Source: Vibrio rotiferianus CAIM 577 = LMG 21460 (GTDB lineage Bacteria > Pseudomonadota > Gammaproteobacteria > Enterobacterales > Vibrionaceae). From it: a stretch of DNA of 64,000 nt. The stretch covers positions 62,001 through 126,000 of the forward strand of contig NZ_APHW01000020.1 of the NCBI RefSeq assembly GCF_002741985.1, given 5' to 3'. Under the pieces are notes generated by a model. It did no database searches. It was not told where the DNA came from and saw only the letters and a list, made by a program, of their open reading frames with translations. Positions 54,173-64,000 of this stretch are shown piece by piece; position 1 is the first letter of the stretch; each line of letters starts with the position of its first letter. The position numbers were made by a program, and so were the translations under genes.

Positions 54173-55811
54173 TGAGAACAAAATAACCGCTCAAATAACC
54201 CCACAAAAGCAGATATCTGCGATTTGGATTATCCCAATTCTTGCATTGGCAATGGGCGCATGGATGCTGTTTCAGTACGTCAACAGTACCGGGCCAGAAA
54301 TCACCCTAAAACTTCCAACCGCAGAGGGTATTGAAGTCGGAAAAACCGAGATCAAAGCTCTAAACGTTAAAGTTGGGGTGATTACCGATGTAAAACTGAG
54401 CAAGGACTATGACCACATCATTGCCACCGCACAGATGAATAAAGATGCTAAGCGCATGCTTCGCGAAGACTCGATGTTTTGGGTGGTAAAACCTCGTATT
54501 GGTCGTGAAGGCGTATCGGGCTTAGAAACACTGCTTTCCGGTGCTTATATTCAGCTTCAACCTGGTAAATCAAACATAGAACAAGAGCACTTTGATGTGT
54601 TAGATGTTCCACCTGTCGCCGCTCCTGATGCGGAAGGCTTACGAGTAGTACTGACCAACCGAGAGGCAGGTAAACTGGGCGTTGGCGATCCGGTTATCTA
54701 CAAAGGCTTTACTGTCGGTCGTGTTGAAACTACAAGTTTTGATGTTGATACTCGCCGTGCACTGTACCAACTGTTTATCTTCAAGCCATACGACAGTCTC
54801 ATTCGCACTAAAACACACTTTTGGTTGAGCTCTGGCGTCGATCTTCAGTTAAACGCTGAAGGCTTCGAAGTCAAATTCGGATCCTTAGAAACTTTGATCA
54901 CCGGTGGTGTGACATTTGATACGATTCCAGGAATTGGAGATGGGGCAGAAATCACTGAAGACATGACAAAATTCCGTTTATTCGATGACGTGAAACAGGT
55001 TCGTGAAGGCATGTATGACGAGTACATTCAATTCGTTATGATGTTTGAAGAATCAGTTCGAGGGTTGAAACGCAAAGCACCTGTTGAGTACAGAGGCCTA
55101 AGAATTGGTACTGTGATGAAAGTGCCTATGCGCATGCCAACCCCTGAGGAAGATTTTTCCGCAAAGAAAATTCCAGTATTAGTACGTATCGAATTGGGTC
55201 GAGTTTATGACAACCTTCCAGTAGATAAACTTCCGCTGTTTAAAGGCAAGTTAAAAGAAGAGTTTAAGAAAGGCCTTCGCGGCACGCTAAAAACTGGTAA
55301 CTTGCTGACTGGTGCATTGTATATTGATACAGACTTCTACCCAGAGGAAGCCCCATACGTAGCAAGTACTTTCGAGGGCTTAGATGTGTTCCCTACAAAA
55401 CAAGGGGGCTTTGCTCAAGTACAGCGACAGGTCAATGACTTCCTAAATAAGATCAACAACTTACCAATGGAAGATACATTGCTTTCCCTAAACAAGACGC
55501 TAAAGACCTCCGAGAAGACATTAGCATCTGCAGAGCGTGTTGCGAGCAGTATCGATAAGTTGCTAAATCAACAAGACACTAAAGCAATACCAGCGGACAT
55601 TCGTCAAAGCCTGCAGCAGTTGCAAAAGACACTTGATGGCTATGGCCCCAACTCAACGATGTACAGCGAAATGGAATCAACGTTGAAAGAACTAGAGAAA
55701 GTGATGACCGAGTTCAGGCCCGTCCTGCAGCAATTGAACGATAAGCCAAACTCACTTGTATTTGGTAAAGATGAGATGAACGACCCAATGCCAGTTAGAG
55801 GACAAAAATAA
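54165..55811 (+). CDS. pqiB: Intermembrane transport protein PqiB (MCE/MlaD domains)
   Basis: 548 aa. A single N-terminal helix (about 18-36) anchors three successive MCE domains (about 45-130, 155-270, 280-390; e.g. GIEVGKTEIKALNVKVGVITDV and AGKLGVGDPVIYKGFTVGRVE), then a long helical C-terminal region that forms the periplasmic tube in E. coli PqiB. Starts inside pqiA, and its stop overlaps pqiC by one base. Confidence 0.92.
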   Translation: MSDENKITAQITPQKQISAIWIIPILALAMGAWMLFQYVNSTGPEITLKLPTAEGIEVGKTEIKALNVKVGVITDVKLSKDYDHIIATAQMNKDAKRMLREDSMFWVVKPRIGREGVSGLETLLSGAYIQLQPGKSNIEQEHFDVLDVPPVAAPDAEGLRVVLTNREAGKLGVGDPVIYKGFTVGRVETTSFDVDTRRALYQLFIFKPYDSLIRTKTHFWLSSGVDLQLNAEGFEVKFGSLETLITGGVTFDTIPGIGDGAEITEDMTKFRLFDDVKQVREGMYDEYIQFVMMFEESVRGLKRKAPVEYRGLRIGTVMKVPMRMPTPEEDFSAKKIPVLVRIELGRVYDNLPVDKLPLFKGKLKEEFKKGLRGTLKTGNLLTGALYIDTDFYPEEAPYVASTFEGLDVFPTKQGGFAQVQRQVNDFLNKINNLPMEDTLLSLNKTLKTSEKTLASAERVASSIDKLLNQQDTKAIPADIRQSLQQLQKTLDGYGPNSTMYSEMESTLKELEKVMTEFRPVLQQLNDKPNSLVFGKDEMNDPMPVRGQK

Positions 55812-56380
55812 TGAAACGTAGAATTTTATTGATCTCTGCCCTACTCGCTGGCTGTAGTAGCGCTCCGCAAAATACCGATGCCTTTTATGTGTTGCCAGAG
55901 TTCAGCGCGGCAAACATTAATAGCACCCTGGTAGTCCAACGCACTCCGCTCATTGTTCGTCCTGTCGAGTTAGCCAGTTATCTCGCTGATAGCGGAATTG
56001 TATATCGCACATCAGAAACTCAGATTGTTCAAGCAAAGCACAATCAATGGGCACACAGCATTTCTGAGCAGATCACTTCTCGCGTGATTAACGAACTACG
56101 AACCAAACAAACGCAATACTGGCCTGTTGAAGTCAACAACTTGCTCGATCAGAGTCACGAAAGCAAACTTCAGCTTTCTCTAAGCAAGTTCAACGGTAAC
56201 TTTGAAGGCAATGCGGAGCTCGAAGGCGAATGGCTAATTATTGATGCGAATGGCAAAGTGACAAACAGCGCGCCAGTAAACATCAATGTTCCCTTACAAA
56301 ACGACGGCTACGATGCACTTGTTGGTGCACTTTCTGAAGGCTTAAGTAATCTAACAGACCAAATAGCCACTAAGCTGTAA
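55811..56380 (+). CDS. pqiC: Lipoprotein PqiC
   Basis: 189 aa. Lipobox LLAGC with Cys15 and a short periplasmic PqiC/YmbA domain (PLIVRPVELASYLADSGIVYRTSETQI). In E. coli PqiC sits at the outer membrane and docks the PqiB tube. Completes the pqiABC operon. Confidence 0.9.
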   Translation: MKRRILLISALLAGCSSAPQNTDAFYVLPEFSAANINSTLVVQRTPLIVRPVELASYLADSGIVYRTSETQIVQAKHNQWAHSISEQITSRVINELRTKQTQYWPVEVNNLLDQSHESKLQLSLSKFNGNFEGNAELEGEWLIIDANGKVTNSAPVNINVPLQNDGYDALVGALSEGLSNLTDQIATKL

Positions 56381-56400
56381 TCGGCCATGCCAAAAAACAA

Positions 56401-56429
56401 AGCCCTAGCAATAAATGTTAGGGCTTTTT
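56401..56429 (+). terminator. pqiABC terminator
   Basis: AGCCCTA (56401-56407) / TAGGGCT (56419-56425), followed by TTTT. Convergent MCP gene ends at 56443. Confidence 0.85.
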
Positions 56430-56442
56430 ATTCTGCCTTCTC

Positions 56443-58071
56443 TTAGAGCTTAAAGGTTTCCATTCTTGCTTTTAGATTATGGGCAAGACTACTAATCTGC
56501 TGACAAGCCACCGCCGTTTGCGATGCCCCCTCAGCCATTTCTGTTGATGCACTATTGATGTGCTCGACACTACGATTCAGTTCCTCAGAGACTGAGTTCT
56601 GCTCGCTACACGCCGTCGCAATTTGAGTACTCATTTGAGCAATGTTATCCACCGAGTGCTCAATTTCATTGATCTGATTACCCGCCTCATTTACCTGATC
56701 GACACACTGAGCAATGCCTGCTTGGCAATCTCGACTTGAGTGCCCCATCTTGCTGGTGTTTTCTTGCAGTTGATTCACGATTTCGATGATTTGTGAAGTT
56801 GAATCCTGAGTACGTTGAGCTAAGGAACGAACCTCATCTGCAACCACCGCAAATCCTCGCCCTTGTTCACCCGCGCGCGCCGCTTCAATTGCTGCGTTGA
56901 GCGCTAGCAAGTTTGTCTGCTCCGCGATACCGCGAATCACATCTACGACCAGGTTGATGTTGTTCGAACTAGATTCAAGCTCCTGTGCTAAATCATCTGA
57001 CTCTTGAATTGTCTGCGATACACGCTCGATAACAGCAATAGTTTGTTGAAGCGTTTCCGTGCCCTGTTTTGCTACCTCGGTAGCTGAGTAAGCAGAAGTC
57101 GCACCTACTTCGGTATTTTGTGCCACTTCCCCTACTGCGGCTTGCATCTCTGTCATTGCAGAAGCAACAGAACTCAATTCCAGTTGTTGATTTTGCATAC
57201 CGGAAGCAGTTTGAGAAGAAATTGCACTCACCTCCTCTACCGCTGCAGTTAGTTGAATGGTTGAGTCACTAATTTCGGACACTAATGAATGCAAATTGCC
57301 TTGCATCGTCACAAGCTCTTTCAGCAAAGTACCCAATTCATCTTTGGTGAGTTCTTCTTCGTCAATCGTGTTGTTCAACTGACCTTGCGCAATCTTAGAA
57401 GCAAACGCCAATGCACGATCTACCGGTCGACAAATCGCTCGAGAAAGCAAAACTGAAGACAACCCGATGACCACGATAATAACGAGCGCACCAATACCTG
57501 CACTATATTGAGTGGAAAGTGCTTCTGCATGCACTTCTTCACCTATATGGTTGACCAGCTCATCATTTAGGGCAAGCGTATCATCTAAACTACTTAGTGC
57601 TTTTGAGTAAGTAGAGAAACTAAATAAAACAACTTTGTTCGCTTCATCAGACTTCCCTTGGCTCAGCAAATCATTGTAAGGCTTGGTCTCTTTTATGTAT
57701 TGATTCCAAGTTTCCTTGAAGACGTTAAACGATTGCTTTTCTTCAGCATTTAGATCCAAGGCTTCAAAAGCGGCAATCCCTGACTGTACATCTGCACGCC
57801 ATTGATCGAGATCTTTCAGCCATTCACCAATCTTGGGATGATCTCCATTTGGGAGTAACGAAAACTCATCTTTTCGAACTTTAGTGATGTCGACTTGAAT
57901 CCCCTTCAGAATAGCAACCGACGGTAGGCTCTTCTCGGTAAGTACTGCAATATTCTTATTCAGAGTCGATAGGCTCAGTACCAACATTATAGATACCACT
58001 GCAAATACGACAAACACAGTCAAATAACTCAACCATATTTTCTTTACGACACTTAAGTCTTTAATACTCAT
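56443..58071 (-). CDS. Methyl-accepting chemotaxis protein
   Basis: 542 aa from ATG 58071 (AGGAAG about 5 nt upstream); the in-frame upstream stretch lacks family features. Helix 1 at about 13-35, a four-helix-bundle 4HB_MCP ligand domain (about 40-185), helix 2, HAMP, and the cytoplasmic signalling hairpin with the conserved tip [37 protein letters not shown]. The ligand is unknown. Leftward monocistron, possibly part of the Vibrio MCP arsenal. Confidence 0.92.
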   Translation of the reverse strand: MSIKDLSVVKKIWLSYLTVFVVFAVVSIMLVLSLSTLNKNIAVLTEKSLPSVAILKGIQVDITKVRKDEFSLLPNGDHPKIGEWLKDLDQWRADVQSGIAAFEALDLNAEEKQSFNVFKETWNQYIKETKPYNDLLSQGKSDEANKVVLFSFSTYSKALSSLDDTLALNDELVNHIGEEVHAEALSTQYSAGIGALVIIVVIGLSSVLLSRAICRPVDRALAFASKIAQGQLNNTIDEEELTKDELGTLLKELVTMQGNLHSLVSEISDSTIQLTAAVEEVSAISSQTASGMQNQQLELSSVASAMTEMQAAVGEVAQNTEVGATSAYSATEVAKQGTETLQQTIAVIERVSQTIQESDDLAQELESSSNNINLVVDVIRGIAEQTNLLALNAAIEAARAGEQGRGFAVVADEVRSLAQRTQDSTSQIIEIVNQLQENTSKMGHSSRDCQAGIAQCVDQVNEAGNQINEIEHSVDNIAQMSTQIATACSEQNSVSEELNRSVEHINSASTEMAEGASQTAVACQQISSLAHNLKARMETFKL

Positions 58072-58408
58072 AAACTTCCTCGCGACAGCGTTAATGAGGC
58101 GTCTCAAAAATGAAACAACATCAAACGCAAAAAACAATACTTACTAACAATGTGACTACTTCACGCCTCTTTATAACCGGGGCGTTACACACTCACTTTA
58201 ACCACCCATTGATAAAGTTGTTATCACTATTTTCTGATTTTGATACGTAGCTCGACTTATATATACCGCTTCAATAATCAGCTATTTTTTTCAGTAATAC
58301 TTCACGACGAATTTCCAAAATCTCATCAATCAATTGCGCTTTTATGGTGACACAAAAAAACCGAACCATTACAGTTCGGTTTTTCGATATAAAGCGGTGG
58401 TAATAACT
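58072..58408. other. Intergenic stretch with a bidirectional terminator
   Basis: No gene seen. A hairpin ACCGAAC (58360-58366) / GTTCGGT (58374-58380) with A7 before and T4 after is an intrinsic terminator that would end the leftward gene remnant described next. The rest is probable promoter DNA of the MCP. Confidence 0.6.
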
Positions 58409-58611
58409 AGTCAGCAATAGCTGATTTAACTGTACTCTTTAAATTCTGCATAAACACTTTGAACGCAGGCATGAAGTCAATGAACAGTGGATGCTTTCTG
58501 TCTTTCATCATCACAGGGCCTAGCAAACGTATTGCTACACCAACTTTTGTCGCCTCAGCTTCATCAAGTCCACTTCCCTTTCTCAGGCTATCAACGTCTA
58601 ATCGTTAAAGA
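58409..58611 (-). pseudogene. Remnant of an unrecognised leftward gene
   Basis: Leftward reading gives LDVDSLRKGSGLDEAEATKV then GVAIRLLGPVMMKDRKHPLFIDFMPAF and stops at 58409, just before the terminator at 58360. No start codon is available on this strand: TAA lies upstream in frame. The sequence is protein-like, so it looks like the 3' end of a gene whose 5' part was lost. I do not recognise the family. Confidence 0.5.
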
Positions 58612-58816
58612 AGCGAATCCAGAAGACAAACGTAGCCAATGCCTCCGAGTCACAGATGAAGGCAATGTAGTCATGGAAAAGATCGCACACGTTGATGAGT
58701 TGATACTCAAAAAAATGACACAAGATATGTCTTCGGAAGAGCTCGAAGCTTTTCAAAAAACAACGAGCAAAATAGTTAGAAACTTGAGTGAATCGATGAA
58801 AATCGCATGCTATTAA
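58590..58816 (+). pseudogene. MarR-family regulator, 3' fragment
   Basis: Reads GYQRLIVKEANPEDKRSQCLRVTDEGN, the MarR wing and dimer-helix pattern (NPEDxRS...TDEG), then the C-terminal helix KMTQDMSSEELEAFQKTT, stop after 58816. The first ~80 residues, including the HTH helix, are missing: the rest of the open frame back to 58487 is not MarR-like. It joins the leftward remnant near 58595, so a deletion probably fused the 3' ends of two convergent genes. Confidence 0.65.
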
Positions 58817-58864
58817 ATTTAGCGTGCGATTTTTGATGATAAATAGAGCACTAGGTCAATGCGC

Positions 58865-60505
58865 CTAGACTTTAAAAAACGCCACTTCTTCTTTTAGTCT
58901 GTTCGAAAGCGCATTCAGATTTTGGCTTGCAACGTCGTTATTTTTCATCGAATCAATCGAGTCTTTAGACATACTGGAAATTTGGTCCATCGCCACTACA
59001 AGCTCGCTCACTACTTGGACTTGTTCCTCTGTCGCGCTCACAATGTCACGAACTCGTTCCAATGAATCCTGCGCTTGTTTCTCAATACTCACCAATAAAT
59101 GCGTCGCTTCTTCGGTGTTCCTTTGACAACTTTCCACTTGTGGCTGAGTGCTTTCCATCGCATTTACGCTGGCAACCGTTTGGGCTTGAACCTCTTTCAA
59201 CATGCTTTCAATTTGAGTCGTTGCTTCACCAGTACGTTTAGCTAGATTTCTCACCTCATCTGCAACAACTGCAAAGCCACGCCCAGACTCACCTGCTCGT
59301 GCCGCTTCAATTGCAGCATTGAGCGCCAATAAGTTGGTCTGCTCAGAGATGTCACTGATCATATTCACAATGCCACCAATATCGCGCGTTTTCGCTTCCA
59401 GCGCTTTCACTTGCCCTACAGTACCATTCACCGCAGCGGTAACTGACAACATTTGCTCTGCAACAGCAGCAATACGCTCACGGCCATCACGAGCATTCTC
59501 TGATGTGTTAGCAGAGTTTTGCTCTGATAAATGAACGATCTTGGCAATCTCATCAATGCGAGCATGCATCGTTTCCAATCTAATCGCCATTTGGTCCGTC
59601 AGTGAGGCTTGCTGTTGAGCCGTATCAAATACTGAGCGAGAACCGTGAGACACCTCTTCGACTTGTTCTGCCAATTGCTCTGATGCTCCGCGAATATTGC
59701 TGACGATCGAGCTTAGTTTTTCTGACATCAAAGACAACGAATGCAAAATACTGCCCGGTGCACTATCGCTATGATCTTGTGTTAACTCACCTTCTGCCAT
59801 CGTCTGAATCGCACTTTGAGCGACAAACGGCTCACCACCCAGTGAACGTCGGAAACTGCGTTCGATAACAAAGCCAACTAAAACTGAAATCAGTAAAGCA
59901 ATTCCACTCAAAGCAAGCATCAAGCTTTGAAAGCCACTTGCTTGTTCGCGAGCAATAGGTGTGAGTTGTTGATTCAATGCCTCTTGGTAATCGATGAACT
60001 CATTGATCGCCTTCAACCACATTGCAAAGCTAGGGCGAACTTGGTCTAACAGTATTGTGGTGACTGGTTCGCCGTTTTCTTTCTTGCTAATGACCTCTTG
60101 CACCAAAGGCAATGTCTGCGCCTGAATATCATCAATACTGCGCAAGATTTTTAGCTCCTTTTCCGTAAAAGGAACACCATCAGCCTTCATCTTCTGCATA
60201 AGCAGCTCCGACTGACGGTAGAATTCTTCAAGCCTTTTGATCTCATTTTCAAAAACACGCATTTCTTGTGTATCACGGGCCATAACCACATCGCGAATGG
60301 CAATCGCGCGATCATGAACACTGCCGCGATAGTTAATCGCATATCGTTGTTTTACTGAGTTAATGTCTGTCACCTCAGACAAGGTCATATCGATAAAGTT
60401 AACCTTTTGAATTCCAACTATTGTAAGCACTGCCATTAGCGCTACTAACGTACCAAAACCTAGCGCCAAACGAGTTCTCACTTTCAACTGAGCAAGGTAT
60501 TGCAT
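58865..60505 (-). CDS. Methyl-accepting chemotaxis protein
   Basis: 546 aa. Helix 1 at about 10-32, periplasmic 4HB_MCP domain (35-185), helix 2 at about 190-210, HAMP-like region, and a signalling domain with the tip [39 protein letters not shown]. It resembles the V. parahaemolyticus/alginolyticus MCPs with a Tar/Tsr-like arrangement. Starts at ATG 60505 with AGGAG upstream. Ligand unknown. Confidence 0.92.
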   Translation of the reverse strand: MQYLAQLKVRTRLALGFGTLVALMAVLTIVGIQKVNFIDMTLSEVTDINSVKQRYAINYRGSVHDRAIAIRDVVMARDTQEMRVFENEIKRLEEFYRQSELLMQKMKADGVPFTEKELKILRSIDDIQAQTLPLVQEVISKKENGEPVTTILLDQVRPSFAMWLKAINEFIDYQEALNQQLTPIAREQASGFQSLMLALSGIALLISVLVGFVIERSFRRSLGGEPFVAQSAIQTMAEGELTQDHSDSAPGSILHSLSLMSEKLSSIVSNIRGASEQLAEQVEEVSHGSRSVFDTAQQQASLTDQMAIRLETMHARIDEIAKIVHLSEQNSANTSENARDGRERIAAVAEQMLSVTAAVNGTVGQVKALEAKTRDIGGIVNMISDISEQTNLLALNAAIEAARAGESGRGFAVVADEVRNLAKRTGEATTQIESMLKEVQAQTVASVNAMESTQPQVESCQRNTEEATHLLVSIEKQAQDSLERVRDIVSATEEQVQVVSELVVAMDQISSMSKDSIDSMKNNDVASQNLNALSNRLKEEVAFFKV

Positions 60506-60892
60506 TTCATACTCCTGATAGCAAACGAGAAAGTTGAGGGCTACTTGATCAGTAACCTCTATTTTTCCACGAAAGAAACCAGACCTTCCAAGCCTTGCAA
60601 AAATTACAAATAAAATATGATTTTGGCTAAGTCAGTTCCAATTCGGTAACCAAATCACATTAGAAACTCGATTTAACGATGGATGAAGATAGTTGGGGCG
60701 AGATTTCAGGGTTGCGAAAGGTTTCAATGGCAGGATTGTTGCAGAGGGTAAATAAACTCGTCCAATCGCTTACATCAATTAAATCAATAGGTTTTGCCGA
60801 ATATAATAGGGCCCATTAGATAAAGAGCCCCTATTGAGTGTCCGCACTGCTGTACGTTGAATACGCACGCGATGTAGCTGTATCCGCGAATC
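60506..60892. other. Intergenic stretch with a terminator-like hairpin
   Basis: 387 bp without a gene. Leftward reading after trpS gives an imperfect stem AATAGGG/CCCTATT at 60805-60835, which probably terminates trpS; the remainder is AT-rich and holds the MCP promoter. Confidence 0.55.
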
Positions 60893-61915
60893 TCAGAACA
60901 GGTTCAAACCAAACACACCTTTTACATCAAACAGTACTTGTTCGGCTTTCTCACGTGAACGTTGGCTGCCTTGTTTGAGGATATCGACAAGCTGCGCTTT
61001 ATCATCTAGGAACATGGCGCGTTTTTCTCGGATTGGTCGTAGCATTTCTTGTAAGCATTCTTCCAATACTTTCTTGGTAGTGCCGTCACCTAGCCCGCCA
61101 CGACGATAATGTGCTTTTAGCTCTTCAACATAATCTTTATCGGTATGAAAAGCATCTAGGTAAGTGAACACGATGTTGCCTTCCACTTGGCCTGGGTCTT
61201 CGATGCGCAAGTGGTTTGGGTCTGTGTACATAGACTTCACAGCCGCTGAAATCTCTTTCTCTGTAGCCCCTAGATTAATCGCGTTACCCATGCTTTTCGA
61301 CATCTTGTTTTTACCATCGGTACTAGGCAAACGCGGCGCGTCGCTGAGCAGCGGACGGCACTCCTTCAGAATCTCTTTTCCACCGAGATGGTTTATTTTT
61401 CTTACGATTTCGTTAGTTTGCTCAAGCATTGGCAATTGATCATCGCCGACAGGAACTAAGGTAGCGTGAAAGCCCGTTATATCTGCCGCTTGAGAGATTG
61501 GGTAAGTCAGAAACCCTGTCGGAATCGAACGTTCAAAGCCTTTATTTTGGATTTCGTTTTTTACCGTCGGGTTACGCTCTAACCGCGCAATTGAAACCAG
61601 ATTGCTGTAGTACATAGTGAGTTCAGCAAGCGCTGGTACCTGAGATTGCAGACAGATGGTCGTTTGAGTCGGGTCGATGCCTACCGCAAGATAATCCGCC
61701 ACCACGTTCAGAATATTAGAAGAGACCTTAGAAGGGTTGTGCGCGTTATCGGTTAACCCCTGCATGTCGGCAACTAAAATGGTTTGATCGTGCTGACTTT
61801 GTAGCGCAACACGTTGCTGTAATGAACCAACGTAATGGCCTAAATGCAAAGGGCCTGTAGCTCGATCGCCAGTAAGAATGATCTCACGTTGTTGAGTATT
61901 TAGTGTGGTGTTCAT
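60893..61915 (-). CDS. trpS: Tryptophanyl-tRNA synthetase (leader-regulated)
   Basis: 340 aa, class I. HIGH-like motif GPLHLGHYVG at 17-26 and KMSKS motif GKNKMSKSMGN near 205. Full length compared with E. coli TrpS. It lies beside accessory genes, so it may be a second trpS copy. A leader peptide with WW and an SD-blocking hairpin (see those entries) precede it. Confidence 0.92.
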   Translation of the reverse strand: MNTTLNTQQREIILTGDRATGPLHLGHYVGSLQQRVALQSQHDQTILVADMQGLTDNAHNPSKVSSNILNVVADYLAVGIDPTQTTICLQSQVPALAELTMYYSNLVSIARLERNPTVKNEIQNKGFERSIPTGFLTYPISQAADITGFHATLVPVGDDQLPMLEQTNEIVRKINHLGGKEILKECRPLLSDAPRLPSTDGKNKMSKSMGNAINLGATEKEISAAVKSMYTDPNHLRIEDPGQVEGNIVFTYLDAFHTDKDYVEELKAHYRRGGLGDGTTKKVLEECLQEMLRPIREKRAMFLDDKAQLVDILKQGSQRSREKAEQVLFDVKGVFGLNLF

Positions 61916-61918
61916 GAC

Positions 61919-61955
61919 TTATCTCCGACTAAAAATAGATCGCTACTGGAGATAA
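61919..61955 (-). promoter_or_regulatory. SD-sequestering hairpin of trpS
   Basis: On the minus strand TTATCTCC (61955-61948) and GGAGATAA (61926-61919) are perfectly complementary over 8 bp with a 21-nt loop. GGAG is the Shine-Dalgarno of trpS, 7 nt before its ATG at 61915. A U6 tract (61959-61954) overlaps the 5' arm. Confidence 0.7.
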
Positions 61956-62017
61956 AAAAGACAAGACACTCTTAGCTACCGTCCAGCAGCGTAAGAATGT
62001 AAGGATTCCGCGCCGCT

Positions 62018-62071
62018 CTAATTAGAGCGCCACCAGAAGAAGTTTGATGAAGGGGTAAATGTCGTTTTCAT
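62018..62071 (-). CDS. Leader peptide with tandem Trp codons
   Basis: 17-aa ORF MKTTFTPSSNFFWWRSN; ATG 62071, TAG at 62020-62018. Two consecutive TGG codons are rare by chance and typical of trp leader peptides. Its stop lies inside the 16-bp palindrome CGCTCTAATTAGAGCG at 62014-62029. No strong Shine-Dalgarno is visible upstream, so translation may be weak or helped by other features. Confidence 0.7.
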   Translation of the reverse strand: MKTTFTPSSNFFWWRSN

Positions 62072-62163
62072 ACTTTTTAAACTAACAAGGAGCAGAGCTA
62101 AAAACAACCCTACACCTTGCATAACTTGATTTTCCAGCTTTGATAGGTTCAACCAACACTGAA

Positions 62164-62259
62164 TCAAATTTGGATATACATTGCGATGACCAGTGCAGCG
62201 CCAAACACGCTACCTGATACAAACGCAAACAATACCGCTCGGTTCTGTTTACTTTTCAT
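62164..62259 (-). CDS. 31-aa single-span membrane peptide
   Basis: MKSKQNRAVLFAFVSGSVFG then AALVIAMYIQI: a positively charged start and one hydrophobic helix, typical of small inner-membrane proteins. It is 15 bp downstream of the MAPEG gene stop and 92 bp ahead of the trpS leader ORF, so it could be in the same transcript. AAGG lies about 10 nt before ATG 62259. Function unknown. Confidence 0.5.
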   Translation of the reverse strand: MKSKQNRAVLFAFVSGSVFGAALVIAMYIQI

Positions 62260-62274
62260 CCGTGAATACCTTAG

Positions 62275-62679
62275 TTAGAACCAATTAATGGCTCCTAAAA
62301 TAAAAATCGCGCCTAATCCAATTAGGCTAATTACAAACGCAATACTTCTTAGTATTTTTAAGTTGATGTAGTAAAACAGCATATGCAACACACGACCAGT
62401 CAAGTATACCCAAACTGCGATATTGAGCATATCAGCAGATGCACTAGATAGTAGTGCGAACATCACAAACAAGATGTAGATGCCAACACTCTCATTACTG
62501 TTATGTAGTGACCGTGACGCCCTAAATAGAAAGCTTTCATGATCTGCTTCTATGGGATGTCCCGGGGTATGCCTTTGGGCTAAACCCAATACGTCCAGAA
62601 CAAGAAGCTGAACCAGAAAAACGAAACCAGTTAATCCGATTGCAACTATCGTCGGTGAGTAAGCAGTATCAAGCTCCAT
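62275..62679 (-). CDS. MAPEG-family membrane protein
   Basis: 134 aa, four predicted helices, with the family pattern QRHTPGHPIEADHESFLFRASRSLHNSNESVGIYIL (conserved Arg and Asn-Glu pair near 60-70 in glutathione-dependent members). MAPEG proteins handle eicosanoid or xenobiotic substrates in eukaryotes; bacterial roles are unclear. GGAG lies 7 nt before ATG 62679. Confidence 0.8.
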   Translation of the reverse strand: MELDTAYSPTIVAIGLTGFVFLVQLLVLDVLGLAQRHTPGHPIEADHESFLFRASRSLHNSNESVGIYILFVMFALLSSASADMLNIAVWVYLTGRVLHMLFYYINLKILRSIAFVISLIGLGAIFILGAINWF

Positions 62680-62872
62680 CTACATTCTCCATAAATCTAC
62701 ACTAAGTTTTGCTCTGTAGGCTCAAGGCAAGCGGACCGAAGTTAAATGCTGAATCGCTATATCTGCGAGCCATTTCAGAAAAACTGACGCTTATGGCTCC
62801 CTCCATCTCGAGATTTTTCGCTTTTGGTCACAGTAGTAAAACATCAAAGCAAAATGCCTAACCTATAACTAA

Positions 62873-64000
<1,128 letters not shown>

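Larger units (their letters stand above)
61919..62071 (-). ncRNA. trpS leader: regulatory 5' UTR with Trp leader peptide
   Basis: The 150-nt stretch between the leader ORF start and trpS contains the WW codons, an imperfect pairing GCGGCG/CGCUGC (around 62011-62016 and 61985-61992), a GCTGCT/GGTAGC stem (61990 to 61975 area) and the 8-bp SD-blocking stem. The architecture suggests competing structures whose choice depends on ribosome stalling at Trp codons. Confidence 0.6.

Overview
The window looks like part of a Vibrio chromosome. The best guess is chromosome 2 of a Harveyi-clade species (V. parahaemolyticus / V. alginolyticus group). This is inferred from gene families, moderate GC and the mix of accessory transport, sensing and stress genes; no replication or rRNA marker fixes the species or replicon. 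There is no rRNA, tRNA, CRISPR array, prophage or intact insertion sequence.

Layout. 1-3137: leftward sulfur/cystine cluster (CoA-disulfide-reductase-like enzyme running off the left edge, TcyP-type transporter, RidA, PAS/HTH regulator). 3606-8680: a leftward envelope-glycan operon (GT2, GT39, GtrA) divergent from an OmpR-type two-component system. 8819-14960: LRR-protein kinase, D-cysteine-desulfhydrase-like PLP enzyme, isochorismatase-like hydrolase, and a LysR gene divergent from an HlyD/DUF2955 efflux pair. 15485-21616: five-gene ABC importer plus FGGY pentulose-kinase operon, with one permease frameshifted in a G run. 21694-23880: small genes, then 190-bp tandem repeats. 23897-25930: folate-independent methionine synthase pair mesD/mesX with a MetR-like box and a hairpin-rich upstream region. 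26553-30757: a secreted esterase (frameshifted in a G run), twin LysR regulators (the first without a normal start codon) and a beta-barrel protein; esterase and barrel share a 19-bp upstream element. 31039-35330: exonuclease, then a LacI-type regulator / amylase / MalE operon with two palindromic operators. 35612-41224: MacAB-TolC-like efflux operon. 41374-41654: MITE-like element. 41673-48138: MBL hydrolase, methyltransferase/GNAT operon, and ScsB/ScsD-like thiol-redox operon, with a divergent LysR gene to 49183. 49250-58071: composite HD-GYP sensor, pqiABC, MCP. 58390-60505: two gene remnants meeting at a deletion-like junction, and a second MCP. 60893-62679: MAPEG protein, 31-aa membrane peptide, Trp-rich leader peptide and trpS. 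62909-64000: 5' part of katG.

The most interesting item is the trpS leader: a 17-aa ORF with tandem Trp codons, then an 8-bp perfect stem that would bury the trpS Shine-Dalgarno, which suggests attenuation of tryptophanyl-tRNA synthetase at the level of translation. Second is the esterase / twin-LysR / barrel locus with its shared operator. All coordinates and motifs were read by eye; family names come from recognised motifs, not database searches.
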